A stretch of 64,000 bases of DNA from CAYYAQ01 sp964469555 (GTDB lineage Bacteria; Planctomycetota; UBA1135; UBA2386), in contig CAYYAQ010000007.1 in the NCBI GenBank assembly GCA_964469555.1, forward strand, positions 11,247-75,246, read 5' to 3'. Position numbers and translations under genes: made by a program. Of the stretch, positions 1-8,900 are shown piece by piece. Under the pieces are notes generated by a model. The model had not been told where the DNA came from and did no database searches. It saw only the letters and a list, made by a program, of their open reading frames with translations. The stretch's first letter is position 1, and every line of letters begins with the position of its first letter.

Positions 1-75
1 CCCGCGAAGTCACCCAAGACGCCCCGGACGATCCAGGTCGCCGCGCCGACGAAATCGAGACTCACGTTGCAGTAA

Positions 76-447
76 TCAGGGCTCGCTCAACTCGACATCG
101 CCTTGGCGAAGGCGAAGAAGGAGGGGCGACTCGTGCTCGTCGGCCTGTTCGGTGCGGAGACTTGATGACCAAGCACACGCTTTGAGGACCGTTCGCTCTC
201 AGTCATCGTGAACGATTCCAATCTCATCAAGGCCTCGATGGATCTCCTCCGCGTGATCATTCGGCGACCACACGCGTACAAGTTCCTGCGCAAGCACCCG
301 ACGTCAGGCATGCCTTGTCTCGCGATCATGAACGGGAAGGGCAGGCTGCTCGGCGGCGTGCGAATCCTTTCCGCGGACGCGGCCTCGGATCTGATAGGCC
401 GAATCGAGGGGGCGCGAAAGAAGGTGACCAAGAAACGATCGTTCTGA
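76..447 (+). pseudogene. Thioredoxin-like protein interrupted by tandem TGA
   Basis: Reading frame 1 runs open from a TAA at 73-75, is interrupted by two adjacent TGA codons at 163-168, and continues in the same frame to the stop at 445-447. Before the TGAs the translation is AKAKKEGRLVLVGLFGAET, which matches the strand that leads into a thioredoxin active site. After them comes a helix and then SGMPCLAIMNGKGRLLGG, which resembles the cis-Pro strand and hairpin of thioredoxin folds. A downstream GTG at 208 would give a 79-residue protein lacking the active-site half, so it is unlikely to be a complete gene. Frame 3 of bases 1-85 also looks coding and would join this frame if one G were removed from the run at 79-81. 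Either this is a degraded or mis-sequenced gene, or the TGAs encode selenocysteine at the redox position. Family assignment is inference from pattern only. Confidence 0.45.
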
Positions 448-459
448 GCATTCCGACCG

Positions 460-499
460 GCGAGAGGGGCAACGGGGTTTCCACCCTGTTGCCTCTCGC
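460..499 (+). terminator. Stem-loop after the thioredoxin-like gene
   Basis: An inverted repeat with arms of about 12 pairs (left arm starting GCGAGAGG, right arm ending CTCTCGC, with a two-G bulge) lies 13 bases after the stop codon at 447. No T run follows, which is common in high-GC genomes. It could serve as a terminator on the plus strand; it is about 145 bases past the end of the convergent cold-shock gene. Confidence 0.5.
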
Positions 500-645
500 T
501 GTGTACAGAACGGCGCGCGCGCCTGGATGTCGTCGGGAGGTCTGCGTCGGAGCAGTTTCCCCCACGACAGCCTCTCGGATTGGCTTCTTGACCGCGGTCG
601 GCGGGGGCGCCGGCGAGTTGGCGCGCGACCTGCGGAGTGGTGCGA

Positions 646-849
646 CTAGTCGGCGGACGGCTTGACGTTCTCGGCGCGGGGACCCTTCGGGCCATCGCCA
701 ACGTCGAACTCTACTTTCTGTCCTTCGCGAAGCTCGTCGTACGAAGTGTCGATCACTGACGACATGTGGAAGAAGATGTCCTTCCCGTCGCCGGTGTCGA
801 TGAATCCGAAGCCCTTATCTGTCAAACGCTTGATCGTTCCTTCTGCCAT
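646..849 (-). CDS. Cold-shock domain protein
   Basis: A 67-residue single-domain cold-shock protein that would bind single-stranded RNA or DNA in the cytoplasm and act as an RNA chaperone. Both nucleic-acid-binding motifs are visible: RNP1-like KGFGFI near residue 12 and RNP2-like DIFFHMS near residue 24. The length equals that of the family (about 65-70 residues). The C-terminal EFDVGDGPKGPRAENV is the usual last strand. The gene stands alone, convergent with the thioredoxin-like gene. The family member type (CspA, CspD or other) cannot be told from sequence alone. Confidence 0.95.
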   Translation of the reverse strand: MAEGTIKRLTDKGFGFIDTGDGKDIFFHMSSVIDTSYDELREGQKVEFDVGDGPKGPRAENVKPSAD

Positions 850-1596
850 GTGTTCTCTGCTTTTGGGGGGTAGTTAGTTCCGCCTTCGCCTCTGCTGGAA
901 TGCCAGGGTCTCCACCGGAGCCGAAACCATATGGTTCGGCCCCACAGATGCCAGTAGGTTCTCCCTCTACCTATGCGCCGTCACGAAGGTTTGACGGTCG
1001 GAGGTCCCCAACCCCGGAAATCCACGCTCAGACGGGGGCTGGGGCGGCGCTGCGCCGGCGATATTCGCGGATGGGAGGCTTGGGGGCAGGGATGGCGTCA
1101 CGCGGCGAGGGCGTCGGTTGCGGCCCGCCGTCCAGCTGCCGGGGCCCTGGTCTTCTCTCTGAGCGTCTCTGATGCGCCGCACGAACCTCGATGAGGGCCT
1201 CGCGTGCCGGACTGGCCAGGGGGACGCGAGGTTTCTCATACGGCTGCCTCTCTGCGAAGAAGAGCCGACGACTGGGCTCGAATCTCCCGCCAGCGAGGTC
1301 TCCGTGCAGACGCACTTCGTCAGCGTCACGCCGCTGCTCGCGTAGAAGTCGCCGGCCTCGGGTACGGTTCCGGGACGTTCCTGGCCATCGCTGCGTGGTT
1401 CGCGTGGTACAGCCTGCACGGCGCTCCAGCCGTGGAGTTGCGGTCGCCGCGCCGCCACGCATGAATCGGATCGCACGGATTCCTGGGCGGCCTGAAGAGC
1501 CGACTTGCGCCGGAGCCGAGCGACGAATCGCGACTACCGGCGTGACAAGACGCGGCTCGATTGGGATCATGCGAAGGTTGTCCTTCGGAGATACCC
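850..1596. other. Intergenic stretch with no convincing gene
   Basis: About 750 bases between the cold-shock gene and the Tat protein. Long open frames here are arginine- and proline-rich and look like chance frames of GC-rich DNA. A 57-residue frame at 1172-1345 (plus), ending HFVSVTPLLA, has a more protein-like composition and may be the tail of a lost gene, but I cannot name it. The following frame up to 1464 also has a short hydrophobic stretch. I see no RNA gene. Confidence 0.4.
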
Positions 1597-1639
1597 ATGA
1601 CGCACACTCAACTCTCGCGGCGAAATTTCGTTCGCGACG

Positions 1640-2362
1640 ATGTCCCTCGGCTCGATGATGACCTATTCGCTGGTCGAGTCGCTTTTTTCGAGTGACGCCT
1701 TCGACGCCAAGATCCGTCCGGTCACGAACAAGTGGTTGACGGATCTGAATGACCTCTCGTGTTCGGTCAAGGCGGGCAAGCTTCGCCAGGTGGAGTGGCA
1801 GATGAAGGTCGAGGAACTCTTCGCGAAAGTCGAACTGCAGGAGCTCCTGAAACTGATCGACTTCGAGAACTTCAAGAAGCGCGCCCGCTTCTCGGAACAG
1901 GGTGAGCGTGGCAACACGTTCAGCTTCCCCAAGGTCGAGGGCGTGCCCACGAGCCTGGAGTTCGGCAAGCAGATCTTCGCGTTGAAGAAGGGGCAGTCCG
2001 TGATCCCTCACGGCCACAACAACATGACGACGGCTTTCATGATCCTGCAAGGAGACTTCCGCGGTCGCCACTATCAACGACTCGAGGACGGGGAGAAGGA
2101 CATCATGATCCGCCCGACGATCGACGAGAAGTTCGGCCCCGGTGATTGCTCGACGGTTTCCGACTTCCGCGACAACATCCACTGGTTCAAGGCGCTCACA
2201 GGCCCCGCGTTCGTGTTCAACGTCCACGTGCTCAACATCCGCGACCGGAAGAAGTTCGGCAGTGGTCGAGTCTACGTCGATCCGACGGGCGAGAAGCTGC
2301 GCGGCGGGATGATCCGCGCGCCCCGCATCTCGAGACGCAAGGCGAAGAAGCTGTTCGGCTGA
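1640..2362 (+). CDS. Cupin-like protein with a likely Tat signal split by a frameshift
   Basis: The 240-residue protein has a C-terminal half with cupin character: QSVIPHGHNNMTTAF followed by a strand ILQGDFRGRHY, giving histidines suited to metal binding. The given start is ATG 1640, but an upstream frame beginning at ATG 1597 reads MTHTQLSRRNFVRD, a twin-arginine motif, and removing one base near 1637-1640 joins it directly to MSLGSMMTYSLVE. The joined N-terminus looks like a planctomycete Tat signal, so the true start is probably 1597 and the protein is probably exported. The enzymatic role is unknown. The next gene, on the same strand, is the ECF sigma factor at 2525. Confidence 0.7.
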   Translation: MSLGSMMTYSLVESLFSSDAFDAKIRPVTNKWLTDLNDLSCSVKAGKLRQVEWQMKVEELFAKVELQELLKLIDFENFKKRARFSEQGERGNTFSFPKVEGVPTSLEFGKQIFALKKGQSVIPHGHNNMTTAFMILQGDFRGRHYQRLEDGEKDIMIRPTIDEKFGPGDCSTVSDFRDNIHWFKALTGPAFVFNVHVLNIRDRKKFGSGRVYVDPTGEKLRGGMIRAPRISRRKAKKLFG

Positions 2363-2524
2363 GACTGGCGCTAGTGCAGTGAGTGAAGAGACTCTGGAAG
2401 CCACCTCTGTCGCACAAGACGTGTCACGAGGGGAACATCTCACATCGCGCCGAACTGTTTTGCGCGGCCCTATCGGTGATGAACCTTCTCGTCTGCGCAA
2501 GGCCTGACGTATGATCCCTTGCCG

Positions 2525-3271
2525 ATGTCTTCGTGGTCCGAGATTCCGATGGCCGGTGGCACGCATCGTTTCCTGACGACGTGCTGGAGCCTCGTCGCGA
2601 AGGCTGGGGACTCTGACGAGAAGGGTCGGCGTGCGTTCGAGGAGTTGTGTGCGCAGTACTGGCCGCCGATCTTCGCGTTCGCACGGCGTCGAGGGCATGC
2701 GCCAGACGACGCGTTGGATCTCACTCAGGGTTTCTTTCTCGATTTGCTCGCGCGCGATGGCGTGGATCGTGCCGACCAGGGACGCGGACGGTTCCGGACG
2801 TTCTTGCTCGCGTGCTTCACGAACTTCCTCTCGAACGAACACGATCGGGCGCAGGCGCAAAAACGCGGCGGCGGGCGGACGCTCATCTCGCTCGACTCAG
2901 AAGAGGCGGAGCAGCGCTACGGTGTCGAGGCAGTGGACGACGTCAGCCCCGACATGATCTTCGAACGGCGCTGGGCGCTCGCCGTCATCGATCGGGTGAT
3001 GGCCCGGTTGCGCGGTGAGTTCGCGGACCGTAGGCGAGAGGCGAGGTTCAAGGCGCTCGAGGTCTACCTCCAGGACCCTGACCCGGCCCTGACCTACAAG
3101 CAGACCGCGGACCGGCTCGGCATGAGCGAAGGTGCCGTCAAGGTGACCGTGCACCGCATGCGCCAGCGTTTCCGCGAGCTGCTCGTCGAGGAGGTTTCCC
3201 AAACACTCGACGAAGGAATCGGCGCGAAGGACGAAATCGCCCACCTTCTGGCTGCGTTGGGCGGCGGATAG
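2525..3271 (+). CDS. ECF-type RNA polymerase sigma factor
   Basis: A 248-residue sigma-70 family protein. Region 2 is seen as QYWPPIFAFARRRGHAPDDA followed by DLTQGFFLDLL, the usual core-binding and -10 recognition segment. Region 4 is the helix-turn-helix near TYKQTADRLGMSEGAVKVTVHRM. It belongs with the planctomycete ECF factors that sit beside Ser/Thr kinases, and the next gene is such a kinase, 75 bases downstream. ATG 2525 was chosen over the in-frame TTG at 2519. Probable role: transcription of a kinase-controlled regulon; targets are unknown. Confidence 0.88.
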   Translation: MSSWSEIPMAGGTHRFLTTCWSLVAKAGDSDEKGRRAFEELCAQYWPPIFAFARRRGHAPDDALDLTQGFFLDLLARDGVDRADQGRGRFRTFLLACFTNFLSNEHDRAQAQKRGGGRTLISLDSEEAEQRYGVEAVDDVSPDMIFERRWALAVIDRVMARLRGEFADRRREARFKALEVYLQDPDPALTYKQTADRLGMSEGAVKVTVHRMRQRFRELLVEEVSQTLDEGIGAKDEIAHLLAALGGG

Positions 3272-3285
3272 ACGCGAGAATCACG

Positions 3286-3340
3286 GTATTTAGGAATACT
3301 CGATCCGGCGTGTAACCATGCGGATCGGGTTCCTTTACAC
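3286..3340 (+). promoter_or_regulatory. Structured leader between sigma factor and kinase
   Basis: The 75-base gap holds three perfect inverted repeats: GTATT/AATAC (3286-3290 and 3295-3299), CGATCCG/CGGATCG (3301-3307 and 3321-3327) and GTGTAA/TTACAC (3310-3315 and 3335-3340). The left arm of the third pair lies inside the loop of the second, so the two can form an H-type pseudoknot ending 6 bases before the kinase ATG at 3347. No clear Shine-Dalgarno sequence is present. A role in translation of the kinase is inference. Confidence 0.35.
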
Positions 3341-3346
3341 AGCGGC

Positions 3347-4831
3347 ATGAGCCACCAACCGAGCGATCAACCGAACCCCGCCCTCGATCCCAAGCGCCTG
3401 TTGGAAATGGCGATGGAGGGCATGACCGAGACTACGCGACCGCGGACTCCACCACCGACTTCGGCAGAACTCGAGGCCGCGCTGCCTCAGTTCGACATCT
3501 CCGGGCTGATCGGCCAGGGCGGGATGGGAGCGGTCTACAAGGCGCGCGAGAAGAATCTCGATCGCGTTGTTGCGCTGAAGATCCTGCGTCGGGAGACGGT
3601 TCAGGATCCGGAGTTCGAAGAACGCTTCGTGCGCGAGGCGCGGGCGCAGGCCTCGCTGAGTCACCCGAACATCCTCGCGATCTACGACTTCGGCGAGACC
3701 GAGGACTTCTTCTACATCGTCTCGGAGTACATCGACGGCGTAGACCTCCGCCAGCTGATGAAGATGGATCGGCTGTCGCCGGTGGAAGCGCTCAGGATGG
3801 TGCCGCAGATCTGCGACGCGTTGCAGTTTGCCCACGACCGCGGCGTCGTCCACAGGGACATCAAGCCGGAGAACATCCTGATCGACCAGGATGGGAAGGT
3901 GCGCATCGCGGACTTCGGGCTCGCGAAGATGCTCGGCGGGCACGACGTCACGCTCACGCGCACGGAGCAGGCGTTGGGCACGCCACACTACATGGCGCCC
4001 GAGCAGATGATGGGCGCGGGCCAAGTCGACCACCGCGCGGACATCTACGCGCTCGGCGTCGTGATCTACGAGATGCTGACGGGCGAGCTGCCGATCGGGC
4101 ACTTCGCGATGCCGTCGCAGAAGGTGGGCACGCGCAAGGAACTCGACGAGGTGGTGATGCGCGCCTTGGCGCAGGCCGTCGAAGATCGATACCAGAGCGC
4201 GGGCGCGATCAAGTCGGACGTGGAAGGCGTGCCGAGCCACCCGGCGCCGAGTCAGGTCGCCTACGGCGAGGCGCGGTTGTGCAGGCGTCCGCTGGTCGGG
4301 CTCATCCTGTTGTTCGTGGGTTTCGTCGCGCTCATGGGTGGGGCTGCCCTCCTCTGGGATACGCAGGTCGAACATCAGTACCGCTACCAGCACCAGCTGG
4401 TCAAGATGTACGACGCTGCGATGCGGGAGATCCAGGTCTTTGAAGAGTCGACGGGCAAAGCCTGGACCGGAGAACTGCCGGACAAGCCGGGCCCGCTACC
4501 GGAAGAACCGACCGTGGATGCACTCTCCATTTGGGTTTTCATCGGCGCAGCCGCCGTGTTCCTGCTGTTGACGGTCATGATCCTTGGATTCTCCGGAATC
4601 ACGACGATCAAGCACTCCGCCGGGCGCCTCTACGGACTTGGCCTCGCGGTGTTCGTCGCGTGGATCCTCCCTCTGGGCATCTTGAACGCAGCTGTGTTCG
4701 CGCCGCTCGGCTTGATCCGCGACCAGGACTTGTTGGCGGTCGTCGCGGTGCTCGTGATCCTGACCGTGATCGTGCTGGACCTGTTGTTCCTGCGCTGGCA
4801 GTGCGGTCGGCACCGCGCCGAGATGGCGTGA
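3347..4831 (+). CDS. Membrane Ser/Thr protein kinase
   Basis: A 494-residue Hanks-type kinase. Visible motifs are the glycine loop GQGGMG near residue 57, VALK with the catalytic lysine near 78, the catalytic loop HRDIKPEN near 169, DFG near 189 and GTPHYMAPEQ near 211. The catalytic domain ends near residue 295. The C-terminal third carries about four hydrophobic segments (near 316-337, 393-416, 430-455 and 463-485), so the kinase is anchored with a multi-pass tail rather than the usual single helix. It follows an ECF sigma factor, an arrangement typical of planctomycetes, so the kinase probably controls that factor. No extracellular sensor domain is recognisable. Confidence 0.92.
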   Translation: MSHQPSDQPNPALDPKRLLEMAMEGMTETTRPRTPPPTSAELEAALPQFDISGLIGQGGMGAVYKAREKNLDRVVALKILRRETVQDPEFEERFVREARAQASLSHPNILAIYDFGETEDFFYIVSEYIDGVDLRQLMKMDRLSPVEALRMVPQICDALQFAHDRGVVHRDIKPENILIDQDGKVRIADFGLAKMLGGHDVTLTRTEQALGTPHYMAPEQMMGAGQVDHRADIYALGVVIYEMLTGELPIGHFAMPSQKVGTRKELDEVVMRALAQAVEDRYQSAGAIKSDVEGVPSHPAPSQVAYGEARLCRRPLVGLILLFVGFVALMGGAALLWDTQVEHQYRYQHQLVKMYDAAMREIQVFEESTGKAWTGELPDKPGPLPEEPTVDALSIWVFIGAAAVFLLLTVMILGFSGITTIKHSAGRLYGLGLAVFVAWILPLGILNAAVFAPLGLIRDQDLLAVVAVLVILTVIVLDLLFLRWQCGRHRAEMA

Positions 4832-4837
4832 GGGTCT

Positions 4838-5003
4838 CGTCGCTGCGAACCGCGCGTGCATCGCGCGATGGATGTGGTCGATCATCCCCTTCGGCCAGTA
4901 TTTCTCGTGTGGGCGAAACAACGTGCCATGGTCACGGCCTTTGACGAACTTGATGTCGAAGTCTGTGCCGAGCTTCGCTTGCCGCCGCGGAGGCCTTACC
5001 TTC
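4838..5003 (-). pseudogene. C-terminal remnant of an alpha/beta hydrolase
   Basis: The minus-strand frame reads KLGTDFDIKFVKGRDHG and then HEKYWPKGMIDHIHRAM. This pattern (a strand, then GRDHG with the catalytic histidine, then a terminal helix) is that of the C-terminus of serine esterases and S9-type peptidases. The frame has no stop before it runs antisense into the kinase gene, and no N-terminal part exists upstream, where the SGNH gene begins. I read it as a leftover of a deleted gene. Confidence 0.4.
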
Positions 5004-5035
5004 CTCGCAACTCATTCGCAACCAAGGATCACCCC

Positions 5036-7147
5036 ATGCCTGTTCGTTTCTTTGCCTCCGCATTCCTTCTCGCCGTCGTCGCGGTCGCGGTGCCTGCGCA
5101 GAAGTCCACCGAATTGCGATTCGCCAGGATCTTCACGGATCACATGGTTCTGCAACAGCAGAAGAAGGCGCGTGTGTGGGGCTTCGCGAATCCCGGATCG
5201 AAGGTCGTCGTCACGATCACCGAGGACGGCGCGTTCGCGCAGCCGTTCCTGCCGGAGGAGAAGTCGAAGGCGAGCGTCGAGTACGCCGTCACTGTGCACT
5301 ACGTAGAAAAGAACGCGCCGGGGTTTCACGCGCAGGAACGAGTCACCGCCGCGGGCAAGGACGGCAAGTGGCGGGTCGAGTTCGATGCGATGAACGCTGG
5401 TTTCACACCGAAGTACATCGTGGCGAAGCACGGCAGTTCGGGCGTCGCGATCCAGGACGTCCTCATCGGCGAGATCTGGGTCTGCGCCGGGCAGAGCAAC
5501 ATGGGTTGGGGCAACTTCAACCGCAAGGATCGCGAGGCCGCGTCGGCGGACTTCCCGGGGCTTCGCTACGTCGGCTGGCACGACTCCTGGTACAAACCGC
5601 TCGACGACGTCCGCAACAAGATCCGTTGGCAAGAATGCTCACCGAAGACCGCAGAGCGGTTTTCCGCGGTGCCATACCTCTACGGCATGTTCTTGCACCG
5701 CTATCTCAAGGTGCCTGTCGGCATCATCAACGTCGCGCGCGGCGGGACGCTCGGTCAGACCTGGTGCACGCGCGGCCAGCTCGAACAGGTCGACAGCGAG
5801 ATCGTGAAGACCGTGCTGCGCGACTACGACGTGGAGACCGCGAAGTGGGATGACGCCGAGCAAGTGAAACGGATGACTGCGGAGTGGGAAGAGGCGTGCG
5901 TCGCGAAGCGCGCGGAGCACGCCAGGCGCGTCGCCGAGGCGGAGACCAATGGCAAGAAGAAGCCCCGGTTGCGATTGCCGAAAAAGCCTGCGGACGCGCG
6001 AAGCGCGTGGAGCCCGCCGGCCGGGCTCTTCAATGCGACGGTCATGCCGATTCGCAAGCTCGCCATCCGCGGCGTGCTCTACTACCAAGGCGAGAATCAG
6101 GCGTTCAATCGGTGGACGCGGTACGAGCACACCTTCCCGAAGGTACCGGCTTCGTTTCGCGAGGCGTTCGGCGATGCGAACCTGCCCTTCGGCTGTATTA
6201 GCCAGCCAGGGTGGGGGAGCTTCGGCGAAGACCCCGAACTCTCGACCGCGGGTGGCAGCTATCAGGTCGTCCGCGACATCCAGCACCGCGCGCTGAAGGA
6301 CGATCCGAACGGCCACATGATCGCGACGTATCCGACCGGCAACTCGTACATCCATCCGGCGGAGAAGCTCCCGGTCGCGGAATACGCATCGCTGTGGGCG
6401 CTGGCCAAGGTCTACGGCAAGCCGGTCGTCCACACGGGCCCGACGTATCGCGAGATGAAGACGAAGGGCGACAAGGCCTTCCTGTTCTTCGACAACGACC
6501 CGATCGTCTACAACCGCTGGAAGCACATCAAGAAGAACGCGTACTGGCAGGTGCTGCCGTGCCCGCGCGAGGGCAAAGCCGAATTCCGCGGTTTCATCAT
6601 CGCCGGTTCGGATCGCCGGTGGTACCCGGCCAAGGCAAGGCACACACGACTCGACGATGTGCCGTGCATCGAGGTGCACAGTGACCTCGTCGCGAAGCCA
6701 GTGGCGATTCGCTACGGGTGGGCCACGTGGCCCACCGGCAACATGGTCGGTCGCGGACGGTTGCCCATGCCGACGTTCCGCACCGACGATTGGCCGCTGC
6801 CGGTCGGGGTGAGCTACTCGAAAGACGCGGAGGCGAGGGCGAAGACCGAACTCAAGCGCCTGCGGGACATCGCCGAACGCCAGGCCCTCGATCGCAAGAT
6901 CAGGCAGATGCAGGCCGACCTTCCCGAGCTGGAGAAATCACTACACCTGTCGAAGAACCTCGACCCAAAGAAGTTTGTGCAGAGCAAGCTCGATCGGGTG
7001 GACACAATTCTCGATGAGCTGCAGAAGGACCGATGGCTGTCCCGACAGATCCAGAAACACGCAGGTCTCGTCGAGCAGATCAAGGCCACGCGCAAAGCGG
7101 TGGCGGAGGCGAGGTCGGAGTCCGAGAAGATGCAGGGCAAGAACTGA
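5036..7147 (+). CDS. Secreted sialate O-acetylesterase-like SGNH hydrolase
   Basis: A 703-residue protein with a signal peptide ending near VPAQK (residues 1-22) and a purine-rich AAGGAT 6 bases before the chosen ATG; the frame is open further upstream but without secretory features. The SGNH block I motif GQSNM lies at residues 152-156, after a beta-rich N-terminal segment, as in the SASA (DUF303) family that removes O-acetyl groups from glycans. GVLYYQGENQA near 345 is the second conserved block. The last 100 residues form a charged, probably coiled-coil tail that is not part of the usual family fold. A second member of the family is at 17789-19253. Substrate cannot be told. Confidence 0.88.
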   Translation: MPVRFFASAFLLAVVAVAVPAQKSTELRFARIFTDHMVLQQQKKARVWGFANPGSKVVVTITEDGAFAQPFLPEEKSKASVEYAVTVHYVEKNAPGFHAQERVTAAGKDGKWRVEFDAMNAGFTPKYIVAKHGSSGVAIQDVLIGEIWVCAGQSNMGWGNFNRKDREAASADFPGLRYVGWHDSWYKPLDDVRNKIRWQECSPKTAERFSAVPYLYGMFLHRYLKVPVGIINVARGGTLGQTWCTRGQLEQVDSEIVKTVLRDYDVETAKWDDAEQVKRMTAEWEEACVAKRAEHARRVAEAETNGKKKPRLRLPKKPADARSAWSPPAGLFNATVMPIRKLAIRGVLYYQGENQAFNRWTRYEHTFPKVPASFREAFGDANLPFGCISQPGWGSFGEDPELSTAGGSYQVVRDIQHRALKDDPNGHMIATYPTGNSYIHPAEKLPVAEYASLWALAKVYGKPVVHTGPTYREMKTKGDKAFLFFDNDPIVYNRWKHIKKNAYWQVLPCPREGKAEFRGFIIAGSDRRWYPAKARHTRLDDVPCIEVHSDLVAKPVAIRYGWATWPTGNMVGRGRLPMPTFRTDDWPLPVGVSYSKDAEARAKTELKRLRDIAERQALDRKIRQMQADLPELEKSLHLSKNLDPKKFVQSKLDRVDTILDELQKDRWLSRQIQKHAGLVEQIKATRKAVAEARSESEKMQGKN

Positions 7148-7232
7148 CGAGGCTGATTCCGTAGGCGTCAGCCGCGTCCAGAGCACCGGACCTTCCCTTT
7201 CCGCTTCGTGACGATGCGGTTCACGGTTCTGA

Positions 7233-7433
7233 CCTCACAACCTGGAGCAAGATCACGATTGGATTGACGTCGAGATCGATCGCATTGGGCCTGTTGTGCC
7301 TCGCCGGGACGGGCTGTTCAGGAACGCTGCCTACAGCTTCAACCCGCCGACGGGCAAGCTGGTCCGAGTGCCGTACCCTGTGCAGGTGGAGCGGTTGCCT
7401 TGGTCACTCGTGATGCAGCACCTGAGGTGGTGA
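7233..7433 (+). pseudogene. Coding-like remnant, C-terminal part of an unknown protein
   Basis: Between two intact genes the plus-strand frame from 7233 to the stop at 7431-7433 reads DHDWIDVEIDRIGP, then AAYSFNPPTGKLVRVPYPVQ and ends near LVMQHLRW. The composition is protein-like and unlike the arginine-rich chance frames of this DNA. No start codon with a binding site is present and the N-terminus is missing. An overlapping frame from the TTG at 7264 reads like a lipoprotein signal (LLCLAGTGC) but soon becomes arginine-rich. A weak inverted repeat (7151-7156 with 7168-7173) follows the preceding gene. Function unknown. Confidence 0.3.
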
Positions 7434-7532
7434 TTTTCTCGATACTGCGCCAAGCACAGTCTCGGACAAATCGTGCGGGAATGGTTCGGGCTAGAATCCG
7501 AGCCGTTCCCCTCCCTCGGTAACGCGATCCCC

Positions 7533-8840
7533 TTGAATAACTCCCTACTCACGGTTCTCGTCCTCTCCTTGTGCAGTTCACCTCTCCTGGCCCAAAAGAC
7601 CAACTACGACGAGAGCAAGGTCCCAGAGTACACGTTACCGGATCCACTGCAGCTCGCTGACGGTTCGCAGGTGAAGGACGCGGCGGCGTGGCGGGATAAA
7701 CGTCGACCACAGATCGTCGAACTCTTCGAACGCCAGATGTACGGTCGCGCGCCGGGGCGACCGCCGCTGCTCGCGTTCGAGGTGAAGAGCGAGGGGAAGG
7801 TGCTGGGCGGGAAGGCGATCCGCAGGGAGATCGTGATCCGCTGCGGCAACGACGAGAAGCGGATCGAGCTGAATCTACTGGTCTACTCGCCCGCGGGCGC
7901 GAAGAGTCCTGTCCCTGCGTTCGTCGGCCTCAACTTCAACGGCAACCACTCGATCCAGCCCGATCCGGAGATCACCCTCTCGAAAGCGTGGATGCGTAAC
8001 AAGGGTGGCAACAAGAACCACAAGGCCACCGAGGCCGCGCGGGGCAAGAGCTCGAGCCGCTGGCCCGCCGAGTTGGTGATCGGTCGGGGGTGCGCGCTCG
8101 CGACGATGTACTACGGCGACATCGACCCCGACTTCCACGACGGGTTCAAGAACGGCGTGCACCCGCTGTTCTACAAAGACGGCCAGAAGAAGCCCGCCGC
8201 CGACGAGTGGGGGTCGATCGCGGCGTGGGGATGGGGCTTGAGCCGCATTCTCGACTACTTCGAGACCGATTCGAGAGTCGACGCGAAGCGCGTCATCGTC
8301 GTAGGCCACTCGCGGCTCGGCAAGACATCACTCTGGGCCGGTGCCCGGGACGAGCGCTTCGCGATGGTCGTCTCGAACGACTCGGGGTGTGGCGGCGCGG
8401 CGCTCTCACGTCGCTGCTTTGGAGAGACCGTCGCGCGGATCAACAAGAGCTTCCCGCACTGGTTCTGTGGGAATTTCAAGGCGTTCGACAACAAGGAGGG
8501 CCAGCTTCCCCTCGACCAGCACATGCTCGTCGCTCTAGTCGCGCCCCGCCCGGTCCTCGTGTGCAGCGCCGAGGGCGATCGCTGGGCGGATCCCAAAGGC
8601 GAGTTCATGTCAGCGCGGCATGCGGACGCCGTCTACCGCCTTCTCGGCACCGACGGGATCGCGGCGAAGGAGATGCCCGGCACGAACACGCTCTTGAAGA
8701 GCCGCATCGGCTACCACGTGCGACCGGGAAGGCACGACATGAAGGTCGCGGACTGGAAGGTGTACCTCGAGTTCGCCGACCACCACGGTCTGTTGTCCGA
8801 GCCGCACAAGGCCGACAAGAAACGCACGCGGCGGCGGTGA
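7533..8840 (+). CDS. Secreted CE15-type (glucuronoyl esterase-like) hydrolase
   Basis: The predicted protein of 435 residues starts at TTG 7533, chosen because it gives a clean signal peptide (LLTVLVLSLCSSPLLAQ); the frame is open to GTG 7473 but the extra residues are not secretory. GHSRLGKTSLWAGA near residues 258-271 is the nucleophile segment of carbohydrate esterase family 15, with serine 260 as nucleophile; the FVGLNFNGNHS strand near 130-140 and the histidine near RPGRHDM about residue 413 complete the fold. Characterised CE15 enzymes cleave esters between glucuronic acid and lignin or other alcohols. Here the neighbours suggest a polysaccharide context, but the substrate is unknown. 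Confidence 0.85.
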   Translation: MNNSLLTVLVLSLCSSPLLAQKTNYDESKVPEYTLPDPLQLADGSQVKDAAAWRDKRRPQIVELFERQMYGRAPGRPPLLAFEVKSEGKVLGGKAIRREIVIRCGNDEKRIELNLLVYSPAGAKSPVPAFVGLNFNGNHSIQPDPEITLSKAWMRNKGGNKNHKATEAARGKSSSRWPAELVIGRGCALATMYYGDIDPDFHDGFKNGVHPLFYKDGQKKPAADEWGSIAAWGWGLSRILDYFETDSRVDAKRVIVVGHSRLGKTSLWAGARDERFAMVVSNDSGCGGAALSRRCFGETVARINKSFPHWFCGNFKAFDNKEGQLPLDQHMLVALVAPRPVLVCSAEGDRWADPKGEFMSARHADAVYRLLGTDGIAAKEMPGTNTLLKSRIGYHVRPGRHDMKVADWKVYLEFADHHGLLSEPHKADKKRTRRR

Positions 8841-8900
8841 CGCCTGACGCCACGCCAGGCATTTGCACCATCTCGCTACGAGGCTGGTGAGAGAAGCGGG

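Noticed and set aside
1028..2860. A 610-residue minus-strand open frame
   Set aside because: It is antisense to the Tat protein and sigma factor and has an arginine-, valine- and leucine-rich composition without motifs; a shadow frame of GC-rich DNA.
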